Shown here: piece after piece, positions 1 through 5,336 of the stretch
Layout of the letters: each line of letters starts with the position of its first letter
Numbering within the stretch: position 1 is the stretch's first letter
From: Bacteroidales bacterium
GTDB taxonomy: Bacteria > Bacteroidota > Bacteroidia > Bacteroidales > P3
Direction: 5' to 3'
Assembly: GCA_017988355.1 (NCBI GenBank)
Contig: JAGNRX010000094.1
Location: 1-5,362 of the forward strand
DNA: 5,362 nt
Translations under genes and position numbers: made by a program
Notes under the pieces: generated by a model
Databases searched by the model: none
Seen by the model: only the letters and a program-made list of their open reading frames with translations
Told to the model about the DNA's origin: nothing

Positions 1-400
1 CGGAACAATAAATATGATGAGTGCAATTGGTAGTATTATGCTTATAGGAATTGTTGTTAAGAATGGTATTGTACTTGTTGACTATATTAACCTAAACCGC
101 GAAAGAGGAATGGGTATAACAACAGCAGTAATTAATGGTGGTAAATCTCGTTTGCGTCCAGTTATTATGACAACTGCAACAACAGTTTTAGGTATGATAC
201 CAATGGCAATTGGATTTGGAGAAGGTGCTGAACTATGGCAACCAATGGGAGTTGTGATTGTTGGAGGTTTAACAGTATCTACCTTGATTACCCTTATTTT
301 AGTTCCAACATTATACTGTGTTTTTGCATCAAGAGAAGTTAAAACTTATCGTAACAAACATAGAATTAAATTAAATCGTAGAACAATTAAAGCAGAATAA
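1..400 (+). CDS. RND efflux transporter permease subunit, C-terminal end (5' truncated by window)
   Basis: This is the last 132 codons of an inner-membrane, proton-driven RND pump (AcrB/HAE1-like). Such pumps export drugs or other toxic compounds through a periplasmic adaptor and a TolC-like channel. The frame is open from base 2, so the true start lies upstream of the window. Visible hallmarks are the transmembrane stretch GIVVKNGIVLVDYI, the loop GGKSRLRPVIMTTATTVLG, the MIPMAIGFGEGAELWQPMG segment, and a final membrane helix (VVIVGGLTVSTLITLILVP) followed by a short basic tail. These match the end of the second transmembrane half of RND permeases. The sequence resembles HAE1-type pumps more than metal-type CusA, but the substrate cannot be told from this part. 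The next gene starts 2 bases after the stop, so the two are almost certainly co-transcribed and probably translationally coupled. Confidence 0.95.
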   Translation, partial: GTINMMSAIGSIMLIGIVVKNGIVLVDYINLNRERGMGITTAVINGGKSRLRPVIMTTATTVLGMIPMAIGFGEGAELWQPMGVVIVGGLTVSTLITLILVPTLYCVFASREVKTYRNKHRIKLNRRTIKAE

Positions 401-402
401 AA

Positions 403-693
403 ATGAAAGCAGCATTCATAACATATAATCAAGCTCTTGTAGAAGATGTGGAAGATATTTTAAGTCAACTTTCAATAAGAGGATTTACACGTTGGCAAGA
501 TGTTCAAGGAAGAGGAACAAAAAAAGGAGAACCTCATTTGGGAACACATGCTTGGCCTTCAAAGAATATGGCAACTCTATGTATTATTGAAGATAATATT
601 GCACCAATTCTAAAAAAGAGGATACAAGCACTTGACAATGAAGCACCAGAACAAGGATTAAGAATATTCTTTTGGGATGTGGTTGATGTTTAA
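403..693 (+). CDS. PII/CutA-like small regulatory protein linked to an RND pump
   Basis: This is a 96-residue soluble protein without a signal peptide. Its layout follows the ferredoxin-like fold of the PII/CutA superfamily: a first strand MKAAFITYN, a helix (about 11-24), a strand with RGFTRWQDV (26-34), a long loop GRGTKKGEPHLGTHAWPSKN (36-55), the strand ATLCIIED, a helix (66-78), and a final strand LRIFFWDVVDV. The GRG..KGE stretch sits where PII proteins carry their T-loop (compare GFGRQKGH in GlnB). The Tyr uridylylated in GlnB is absent, so control by that modification is unlikely. Small PII-like proteins encoded directly after RND pumps are known in other groups (for example DUF3240 next to CusA-type pumps). 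By context it probably senses a ligand and modulates the pump. The effector is unknown. The start is fixed by the 2-base gap to the RND stop. Family assignment is by eye. Confidence 0.75.
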   Translation: MKAAFITYNQALVEDVEDILSQLSIRGFTRWQDVQGRGTKKGEPHLGTHAWPSKNMATLCIIEDNIAPILKKRIQALDNEAPEQGLRIFFWDVVDV

Positions 694-714
694 TTGAAAA
701 ACAAGAAAGCGAAG

Positions 715-747
715 ATAGGCGATAGATAAATCTATCGCCTATTTTTT
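715..747 (+). terminator. Intrinsic terminator of the RND / PII-like operon
   Basis: The arms ATAGGCGATAGAT (715-727) and ATCTATCGCCTAT (730-742) are perfect 13-base reverse complements with a tiny apex (loop of about 4 bases once the last pair opens). A run of T follows to 747. It starts 22 bases after the stop of the PII-like gene and separates this operon from yqaA. Confidence 0.93.
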
Positions 748-760
748 ATTAAATGAATTA

Positions 761-907
761 AACTCTTTAATTGAGTTTTCTAACTCTTTGTATTAATTTT
801 CTCTTTCTTTGATCCAATAAATTCTTTCTTTGATCTAATAAATTCTTTCTTTGATCTAATTCCGTGAAACAGCGATTCATTTTAGAGATATCGTTTTCTT
901 CGTTTTT
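761..907. repeat. Degenerate array with a 21-bp period (array 1)
   Basis: Seven consecutive 21-bp units can be laid end to end, starting at 761, 782, 803, 824, 845, 866 and 887. Units at 761 and 782 share AACTCTTT and the ending TTTTCT. Units at 803 and 824 are near-identical (CTTTCTTTGATC[C/T]AATAAATT), and the unit at 845 shares their first 16 bases. The unit at 866 (GAAACAGCGATTCATTTT) closely matches the 4223 unit of the second array. The seventh unit (887) fits only weakly. C at unit position 5 and G at position 9 recur in most units. The array lies between the RND-operon terminator and the yqaA promoter region and has no open frame of note. Together with the flanking bases it accounts for the gene-free stretch 694-945. 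Its function is unknown. Confidence 0.65.
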
Positions 908-932
908 TGATAGAATTACTTAGATTTATAAC

Positions 933-940
933 TACTTTTG
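933..940 (+). promoter_or_regulatory. Bacteroidota -7 promoter box upstream of yqaA
   Basis: TACTTTTG is a perfect match to the Bacteroidota -7 consensus TAnnTTTG. A possible -33 element (TTTTTTG ending at 909) lies 23 bases upstream, slightly more than the usual 19-21. Transcription would start about 5-7 bases after the box, at or just after the yqaA ATG at 946, implying a leaderless or nearly leaderless mRNA. The box could instead be a chance match and an upstream promoter could serve the gene. Confidence 0.55.
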
Positions 941-945
941 CAACT

Positions 946-1377
946 ATGTTTATTGAATTAGGATATTTAGGCTTATTTATAGCCAGCTTCTTAAGCTCCA
1001 CTATTATTCCTCTGGGTTCAGAATTTGTTCTTATTGCTCTTGTTGCTAATGGATTTGACCCATATTTATGTGTTTTGATTGCAACAATTGGCAACTCAAT
1101 AGGCGGAATGACATCATACGGCATTGGTTATCTTGGAAAAATGGAATGGATTGAGAAATACTTCCGCTTACCTAAGGAAAAACTACTTAGTTTTCAAGAA
1201 AGAATAAAACGCTGGGGTCCTGCGGCTGGTTTATTAGCTTGGTTACCTTTTATTGGTGATGTTATTGCAATAGGACTTGGTTTTTTCCGTTTAAACCCAT
1301 GGAAGTCTTTTCTATATATGTTAATTGGCAGAATAATACGTTATAGCTTTATTGGAGGTATAATGCAATTATTTTAA
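946..1377 (+). CDS. yqaA: YqaA/DedA-like (SNARE-associated family) inner-membrane protein
   Basis: This 143-residue polytopic membrane protein belongs to the YqaA branch of the DedA/VTT superfamily. DedA relatives are implicated in lipid carrier flipping and membrane homeostasis; the role of YqaA itself is not settled. The match to E. coli YqaA runs the full length: FIASFLSSTIIPLGSEFVLIAL near the start (Glu at residue 26 after the Pro-x-Gly-Ser turn), GNSIGGMTSYGIG (49-61), a basic amphipathic stretch with WGPAAGLLAWLPFIGDVIAIGLG (90-112) and a C-terminal GRIIRYSFIGG (128-138). About four to five hydrophobic segments are visible. I chose the ATG at 946 because family members begin just before this first hydrophobic segment. 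An in-frame TTG at 907 would add 13 residues but overlaps the putative promoter. No Shine-Dalgarno sequence is visible. Length agrees with the family. Confidence 0.9.
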   Translation: MFIELGYLGLFIASFLSSTIIPLGSEFVLIALVANGFDPYLCVLIATIGNSIGGMTSYGIGYLGKMEWIEKYFRLPKEKLLSFQERIKRWGPAAGLLAWLPFIGDVIAIGLGFFRLNPWKSFLYMLIGRIIRYSFIGGIMQLF

Positions 1378-1384
1378 AAATTAC

Positions 1385-1392
1385 TATCTTTG
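1385..1392 (+). promoter_or_regulatory. Bacteroidota -7 promoter box upstream of the coiled-coil gene
   Basis: TATCTTTG fits TAnnTTTG exactly and lies 8 bases after the yqaA stop and 24 bases before the ATG at 1417. A start of transcription near 1398 would leave a leader of about 20 bases. No good -33 TTTG is seen at 19-21 bases upstream (nearest TTG at 1352-1354). It would drive the coiled-coil gene and probably mtaD. Confidence 0.6.
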
Positions 1393-1416
1393 CACCTTAT
1401 AACTTAACATGTAGAT

Positions 1417-2778
1417 ATGAAACTTAAGCATTTATTTATAGGTATATTATTATCAATACTCACCTTTTCAGCATATTCTCAAGTTGATACTGTTCAATCA
1501 ATAATTATTGGCAATGAGATATTTCATGAACAGCATTTTGAAGACCTATTAAATTCAAACAAAGATAACACAAAATCAATTTTAGTAGTTAATTGCGACT
1601 CCATTATTCAAGAATACAATAATTCATTAGCCGAAATTGAGCAAAGGAAGAACGAGATTGAGAAAATGGATTCAGAGATTAGCTCTATGAGAGTGGAAAA
1701 AAAGAAAATGGACTCCCTACTATTTGTTTATGATGAAAAGGGAAAAGATCTTAGCTATCAACTTGCGAGCCTTCAATACAAGTTTAAGGAAGACTCTACT
1801 ATGTTTTCCGAGCAAATTGATGAGCTTAGAACAAATGAATATAACCTTAAGCTGATTAATGACACCCTTGCAAAGCTTAATCAAGAATATCGCAACCAAC
1901 TAAACGAGAAAAACAGACTCTTAGAAGAGAAAATAAGGATATTTCAAGAGAAAGAACTCCTTTTTGCTGAAAAAGAACAGGTTTACAAAGAAGCTATAAA
2001 CAGTTCTAATCTTGATAAGGTGAAGATAGAGGGCTTGGTTAATGCCTCAAATGAAAAAATTATTGGCAAGACAAAAGAAATAGACCTCTTGCAAAAAAAC
2101 ATAAATGAAAAGGAGTCTATAATGGCATCGAAGGACTTAACCCTAAACAAGATAAGTGAAGAAAAGGAGATGTATTATAAGATGGCAGATACCCTAAGGT
2201 CTAAACTTGTGGAGGCAGAAAAGCAAATCCTAAGAACTAATGAAGAACTAAAATACACCAAACAAAGAGCAGAAGAGGCAGAGGCAAGAATAGCAGCTGC
2301 AACAAATAAGAAGAAGAAAGTTAGAGTTCTTCAAGGAATAGCAATGCGCTTCTTCCCTACCCCAAATTGGGATATTGTTCCAAGAGATAATGGAAGTGGG
2401 GGATACGAAAACATAATCATTAATCGCAACTCCTCGAAAGTGGAATTTGACTTTGTAACTGGAGCATCCGTTATGCTATTAGATTTAACCAAACCTGAAG
2501 CTAAGTTTACTTCCGACATAGGTGTTTATGTAGGGTTTGGTGGAGCGAATATGTTTAAGAACTTCTATTTTGGTGGAGCTTATCGTTTCCTTGACTTTTT
2601 TAGCGTTTCGGCTGGAGTTAACGTTGCAGAATATACCCTTTTAGCTAAAGACTTTAACAAAGAAGGCGATGCCCTAAAGCCAGGTTGGTCAATACAGACC
2701 ACCAAAGAATGGAAAGTTACACCCTTTATTTGCTTATCACTCGACTTAGAGTTCTTAAGCTATATGGGTAAGAAATAA
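1417..2778 (+). CDS. Secreted coiled-coil protein with a beta-rich C-terminal domain, function unknown
   Basis: I do not recognise a named family for this 453-residue protein. Residues 1-21 form a signal peptide (basic start, hydrophobic core FIGILLSILTF, likely cut AYS|Q). A short globular stretch follows, with a single Cys at 60. Residues about 62-297 are strongly charged, rich in Glu and Lys, nearly free of Pro and Gly, with heptad-like spacing of Leu/Ile, and should form a long coiled coil. A basic joint (NKKKKVRV, 297-304) leads to about 150 residues of alternating hydrophobic and polar positions with many Gly and aromatic residues (for example DIGVYVGFGG, FYFGGAYRFLDFFSVSAGVNV). This resembles strands of a small outer-membrane beta-barrel or beta-sandwich. 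The coiled coil probably lies in the periplasm or extends from the outer membrane. It is followed after 21 bases by mtaD without a terminator, so the two are likely co-transcribed, though the functions appear unrelated. Confidence 0.88.
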   Translation: MKLKHLFIGILLSILTFSAYSQVDTVQSIIIGNEIFHEQHFEDLLNSNKDNTKSILVVNCDSIIQEYNNSLAEIEQRKNEIEKMDSEISSMRVEKKKMDSLLFVYDEKGKDLSYQLASLQYKFKEDSTMFSEQIDELRTNEYNLKLINDTLAKLNQEYRNQLNEKNRLLEEKIRIFQEKELLFAEKEQVYKEAINSSNLDKVKIEGLVNASNEKIIGKTKEIDLLQKNINEKESIMASKDLTLNKISEEKEMYYKMADTLRSKLVEAEKQILRTNEELKYTKQRAEEAEARIAAATNKKKKVRVLQGIAMRFFPTPNWDIVPRDNGSGGYENIIINRNSSKVEFDFVTGASVMLLDLTKPEAKFTSDIGVYVGFGGANMFKNFYFGGAYRFLDFFSVSAGVNVAEYTLLAKDFNKEGDALKPGWSIQTTKEWKVTPFICLSLDLEFLSYMGKK

Positions 2779-2799
2779 ATAACCTAAAATTGAATCATT

Positions 2800-4032
2800 A
2801 TGAAAACAATACTAATAAAGAACATAAGCCTAAAGAATAGAATAGTTGATATATTAATAGAAGACAATATCTTTAAGCAAATCGACCAAAACATCATTGT
2901 AAAAGCCGACAAGATTATTGACGGAACAAATAAAGCAATCATACAACCATTTTACAATATGCACACCCATTCCTCTATGACCCTACTTCGTGGTTATGGA
3001 GATGATATGCGACTTTTCGAGTGGCTATCGGAATACATATGGCCACAAGAAGCAAAGCTAACACCAGAAGATATATATAATGGAACAAGGCTTGCAATTG
3101 TTGAGATGATACGCTCTGGAACAGTTTTCTTCTTAGATATGTATTGGCATCACCAGGCAATTATCCGTGCAGTTGAAGAAATGAAAGTTAGAGCAAGCAT
3201 TGGAGTTACATTTATTGAAGAAAGAGGAAAGACCGAAATAGAAGAGAATATTAATTTCATCAATAACTTCAAACCATCCTCAGACCTAATAACTATTAAC
3301 GTTGCTCCGCATGCAATATACACAGTAGGGAAAGACCTATACCAAGAACTATTTAAGGTTGCCAAAGAAAACAATCTAAAATTCAATACCCATTTATCAG
3401 AAACCACAAAAGAAGTTAAGGATTGTAGGGAAGCAAATAATAACCTAACCCCTACCGAATACTTAGACTCAATTGGAGTTTTAGATCATAACACAATAGC
3501 AGCACATTGCGTTCACCTAACAGAACACGATGCAGAAATACTATCCTCAAGAGGCGTTACCCTTGTGCATAACCCTTGTGCAAATATGAAACTAGCCTCA
3601 GGAGCTTTCAATGTTCCACTCGTAAATAAATATAATTGTAAAGTATGCTTAGGAACCGACGGAACAAGCTCCAATAACAACCTTTCAATGATGGAAGAAA
3701 TGAAGTTTGCTGCACTACTTGCCAAAGTATCTTATTATGACACTGCCCTCCTATCAGCAAACGAAGTATTTGCATGGGCAACAAAGAATGGACCCAAAGC
3801 AATGGGTATTAATTCAGGCTCAATAAAGGAAGGGAAATTAGCTGATTGTTTAATTGTTGACCTAAACAACGATAGACTAATCCCAAATCACAACCTCATC
3901 TCCAACTGGGTTTACTCTGCCGACAGCCGCTGCATAGAAACAGTAATCTGCAACGGCAACATCCTAATGGAAGACCGCATAATCCCCAACGAAGCCGAAA
4001 TCCTAGAAAAAGCAAAGAGAACGCTAATATAG
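2800..4032 (+). CDS. mtaD: 5-methylthioadenosine/S-adenosylhomocysteine deaminase-type amidohydrolase
   Basis: This cytoplasmic metal-dependent hydrolase of the amidohydrolase superfamily (AtzB/TrzN/MtaD branch) probably converts the adenine of methylthioadenosine or S-adenosylhomocysteine to hypoxanthine, releasing ammonia, in methyl-cycle salvage. Expected active-site residues are all visible: metal ligands His55 and His57 in NMHTHS, His198 and catalytic Glu201 in NTHLSE, His236 in AAHC, and Asp287 in LGTDGTSSNNNLSMMEEMK. Glu84 in WPQEAKLT and His171 in APHAIYT correspond to substrate-contact positions of the Thermotoga TM0936 deaminase. The length, 410 residues, is slightly short of the usual 420-440 but has both the N-terminal and C-terminal parts of the small beta domain. 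Exact substrate remains inferred; a guanine- or other aminohydrolase of the same branch is possible. The last 50 or so codons end in C far more often than the first 50. A terminator follows 27 bases after the stop. Confidence 0.88.
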   Translation: MKTILIKNISLKNRIVDILIEDNIFKQIDQNIIVKADKIIDGTNKAIIQPFYNMHTHSSMTLLRGYGDDMRLFEWLSEYIWPQEAKLTPEDIYNGTRLAIVEMIRSGTVFFLDMYWHHQAIIRAVEEMKVRASIGVTFIEERGKTEIEENINFINNFKPSSDLITINVAPHAIYTVGKDLYQELFKVAKENNLKFNTHLSETTKEVKDCREANNNLTPTEYLDSIGVLDHNTIAAHCVHLTEHDAEILSSRGVTLVHNPCANMKLASGAFNVPLVNKYNCKVCLGTDGTSSNNNLSMMEEMKFAALLAKVSYYDTALLSANEVFAWATKNGPKAMGINSGSIKEGKLADCLIVDLNNDRLIPNHNLISNWVYSADSRCIETVICNGNILMEDRIIPNEAEILEKAKRTLI

Positions 4033-4059
4033 TAAAGCAATAAAACAAGGATATATAAT

Positions 4060-4091
4060 AAGGAGGAACCAAAACGTTTCTCCTTTTTTTT
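4060..4091 (+). terminator. Intrinsic terminator after mtaD
   Basis: AAGGAGGAAC (4060-4069) pairs with GTTTCTCCTT (4076-4085) over 10 positions with one G-U pair, loop CAAAAC, followed by T to 4091 (eight T in a row from 4084). The AGGAGG in its left arm is part of the hairpin and does not precede a start codon, so it is not a ribosome binding site. Confidence 0.93.
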
Positions 4092-4159
4092 GTTATAGAT
4101 TATTTTTCTATTCTTTTCTTCCAATGAAAACATAGTTTAAATTAAGGAATGATTTTCTC

Positions 4160-4373
4160 AAAACAAAGAATTAAATTACTGAAACAAAGTATTAAATTGC
4201 TAAAACGATGTATTAAATTATTAAAACAAAGATTCATTTTGCTAAGATGGGCATCTTAGCTTACTGAGATGGGCATCTTAGCGTCTTGAGATGCCCATCT
4301 TAGCAGCGTGAGATGGGCATCTTAGCAATTTTAAACAAAGAGATAGAAATTTAAAATGAAGAGACAGATAATT
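4160..4373. repeat. Degenerate 21/22-bp array with palindromic core units (array 2)
   Basis: Ten units run head to tail without a gap. Four A/T-rich 21-bp units start at 4160, 4181, 4202 and 4223, of the form xAAACAAAGxATTAAATTxCT. Four 22-bp units start at 4244, 4266, 4288 and 4310, of the form GAGATGGGCATCTTAGC plus 5 variable bases. Two more 21-bp units of the first type start at 4332 (TAAACAAAGAGATAGAAATT) and 4353. The 22-bp units carry arms AGATG/CATCT around a central GG; the unit at 4288 has CC instead, so its core is inverted. The array lies between convergent terminators, so little transcription should cross it. There are no identical spacers, no transposase and no open frame. Function is unknown; binding sites for a DNA-bending or nucleoid protein spaced by two helical turns are one possibility. 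Confidence 0.8.
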
Positions 4374-4492
4374 AATACTTTACAAAAACCATTTTATTGG
4401 AGATGGTAGAGAATAAAATTCATAGTACTTAGTTCTATTTTTTGAATTGAAAAGATTGGGTCTTATAATGAAAAATGCTATTTGGAATTAGC
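4374..4492. other. Intergenic remainder with no recognisable gene
   Basis: Between the second array and the minus-strand terminator the sequence is A/T-rich and unordered. The only open stretches are very short (for example an ATG at 4356 with 17 codons to a TAG), without a promoter box or any family likeness. The inverted pair TTTTATT / AATAAAA near 4392-4418 is weak and has no T-run. The stretch 4092-4159 between the mtaD terminator and the array likewise holds nothing I can name. Confidence 0.6.
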
Positions 4493-4531
4493 AAAAAAAA
4501 ATAAAGCGTCTCTAAAATTTGACGCTTTATT
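4493..4531 (-). terminator. Intrinsic terminator of the minus-strand exported-protein gene
   Basis: The arms AATAAAGCGTC (4500-4510) and GACGCTTTATT (4521-4531) are perfect 11-base complements with a 10-base loop. On the minus strand the hairpin is followed by nine consecutive T (plus-strand A at 4493-4501). It lies 51 bases past the stop of the gene at 4582-5190. Read on the plus strand the tail is a poorer T-run, so it acts mainly on minus-strand transcripts. Confidence 0.9.
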
Positions 4532-4581
4532 GTTTATTTGGATTTTGAATGAATGATTTGACTAAACGAAAAGTGAGAAAC

Positions 4582-5190
4582 TTATTCTTCTATTTCTTTA
4601 CATTCCTTTTTAATGACATAGATTTGTTGCTTACTTACTGTTCCTGAAATGCTGTTTTTAGAGTCTTCATTTATACTTAATATTGCAGAGTTTAGGTTTG
4701 CTTTCTTTAGTTCTATTGTTCCTTTATTATTTTCCAAAACAAAATTATCTACTTTAAACTTATTTTCTGAATATAGTTTAGAATTAAAGAGACGAATTGT
4801 CATTGAGGCTTGGCTTAGTTTGGAATCAAATATCACTAATCCACCATCTAAGATGTCTATTTCCAATAATGGTTCTCTCAAATACAATCTAATTATTTTT
4901 GGAGAGCCTGTTATCTCTGGGGTTATTGTTAGGGTGCCGTTAGAAACAAAATCTCTTGCTGGAATTTCTTGTCCTGAGGAAATGTATTTCTTAATGTCTG
5001 TTCCCAAATCGTAATAGCTTGTTTTACCATAGACTACTGTTACTCTCACATCTCCTTTAACAACAAGCTTATAAACTCCTGATGGAATTACTGACCAAGG
5101 GTTAATGTCTAATGCTGTATTTGATTGTGCTGATACTACTATTGACATTAATAACAATGAAATAGCGATTATGATTTGTTTCGTTTTCAT
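4582..5190 (-). CDS. Exported beta-rich protein, possibly DUF2807/GIN-domain-like
   Basis: This 202-residue protein starts with a clear signal peptide (MKTKQ, then hydrophobic IIIAISLLLMSIVV, likely cut VSA|Q after residue 21) and lacks a lipoprotein Cys at the cut. The mature part has no membrane helix and consists of short alternating strands separated by Asn, Asp, Ser and Gly: INPWSVIPSGVYKLVVKGDVRVTVVYG near the start, then repeated turns such as LEIDILDGGLVIFDSKL, MTIRLFNSKLYSENKF, VDNFVLENNKGTIELKKANLNSAILSINEDS. This rung-like pattern resembles the right-handed beta-solenoid of the DUF2807 (GIN domain) proteins common in Bacteroidota, and the opening LVVKGDVRVTVVYG recalls their start, but the likeness is by eye and the usual GIN signature is not clear. 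A periplasmic or surface location is expected; function unknown. It is transcribed alone, convergent to mtaD, with its own promoter box and terminator. Confidence 0.85.
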   Translation of the reverse strand: MKTKQIIIAISLLLMSIVVSAQSNTALDINPWSVIPSGVYKLVVKGDVRVTVVYGKTSYYDLGTDIKKYISSGQEIPARDFVSNGTLTITPEITGSPKIIRLYLREPLLEIDILDGGLVIFDSKLSQASMTIRLFNSKLYSENKFKVDNFVLENNKGTIELKKANLNSAILSINEDSKNSISGTVSKQQIYVIKKECKEIEE

Positions 5191-5222
5191 ATTGATTTTG
5201 GTTTAATATTATTATTTATTTG

Positions 5223-5230
5223 CAAAGTTA
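5223..5230 (-). promoter_or_regulatory. Bacteroidota -7 promoter box of the minus-strand exported-protein gene
   Basis: On the minus strand the sequence reads TAACTTTG, an exact fit to TAnnTTTG, 32 bases before the ATG at 5190. Transcription would start near 5217, leaving a leader of roughly 25-30 bases. No convincing -33 TTTG is present at the expected distance. Confidence 0.6.
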
Positions 5231-5278
5231 ATAAGTTTTTTTCAATTATTGTTGTATGAGAATCATATTATATATCCC

Positions 5279-5314
5279 AAAAAAAAGGTTACTCCTAGGA
5301 GCAACCTTTTCTTT
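5279..5314 (-). terminator. Intrinsic terminator, strongest on the minus strand, possibly bidirectional
   Basis: AAAAGGTT (5283-5290) pairs with AACCTTTT (5303-5310). Inside, after one A-C mismatch, CTC pairs with GAG around the loop CTAG (5295-5298). On the minus strand eight T follow the hairpin (plus-strand A at 5279-5286), and on the plus strand TTTTCTTTT follows. The strong minus-strand tail implies a minus-strand gene entering from the right edge of the window and ending just before this hairpin. Confidence 0.85.
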
Positions 5315-5336
5315 TAATATTTAATTCAATCAATTA

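Noticed and set aside
760..778. Inverted pair AAACTC / GAGTTT as a separate terminator
   Set aside because: Only 6 pairs with a 7-base loop and no proper T-run; a strong terminator is already present at 715-747, and the pair falls within the periodic array.
882..1124. Open minus-strand frame of 80 codons across the start of yqaA
   Set aside because: It overlaps the well-supported yqaA gene, shows no recognisable domain and runs into the 21-bp array.
3150..3407. Open minus-strand frames inside mtaD (also 2975-3160, 3513-3725, 3608-3802)
   Set aside because: They are opposite a gene with a complete set of catalytic residues and have no independent support.
4061..4066. AGGAGG as a Shine-Dalgarno sequence
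   Set aside because: It is the left arm of the mtaD terminator, no start codon follows, and this group seldom uses such sites.
3912..4133. Open minus-strand frame across the end of mtaD and its terminator
   Set aside because: It reads through the terminator hairpin and the mtaD C-terminus; composition fits a shadow frame.
4160..4373. CRISPR array
   Set aside because: Units are contiguous, diverged from each other and lack a constant repeat separated by unique spacers; no cas genes are in the window.
4356..4409. Seventeen-codon frame starting at the ATG at 4356
   Set aside because: Too short, no promoter box or leader, and it begins inside the last array unit.
4649..5014. Open plus-strand frame of 121 codons antisense to the exported-protein gene
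   Set aside because: It lies wholly within the minus-strand gene, which has a signal peptide, promoter box and terminator; the plus frame has no promoter box and no family likeness.
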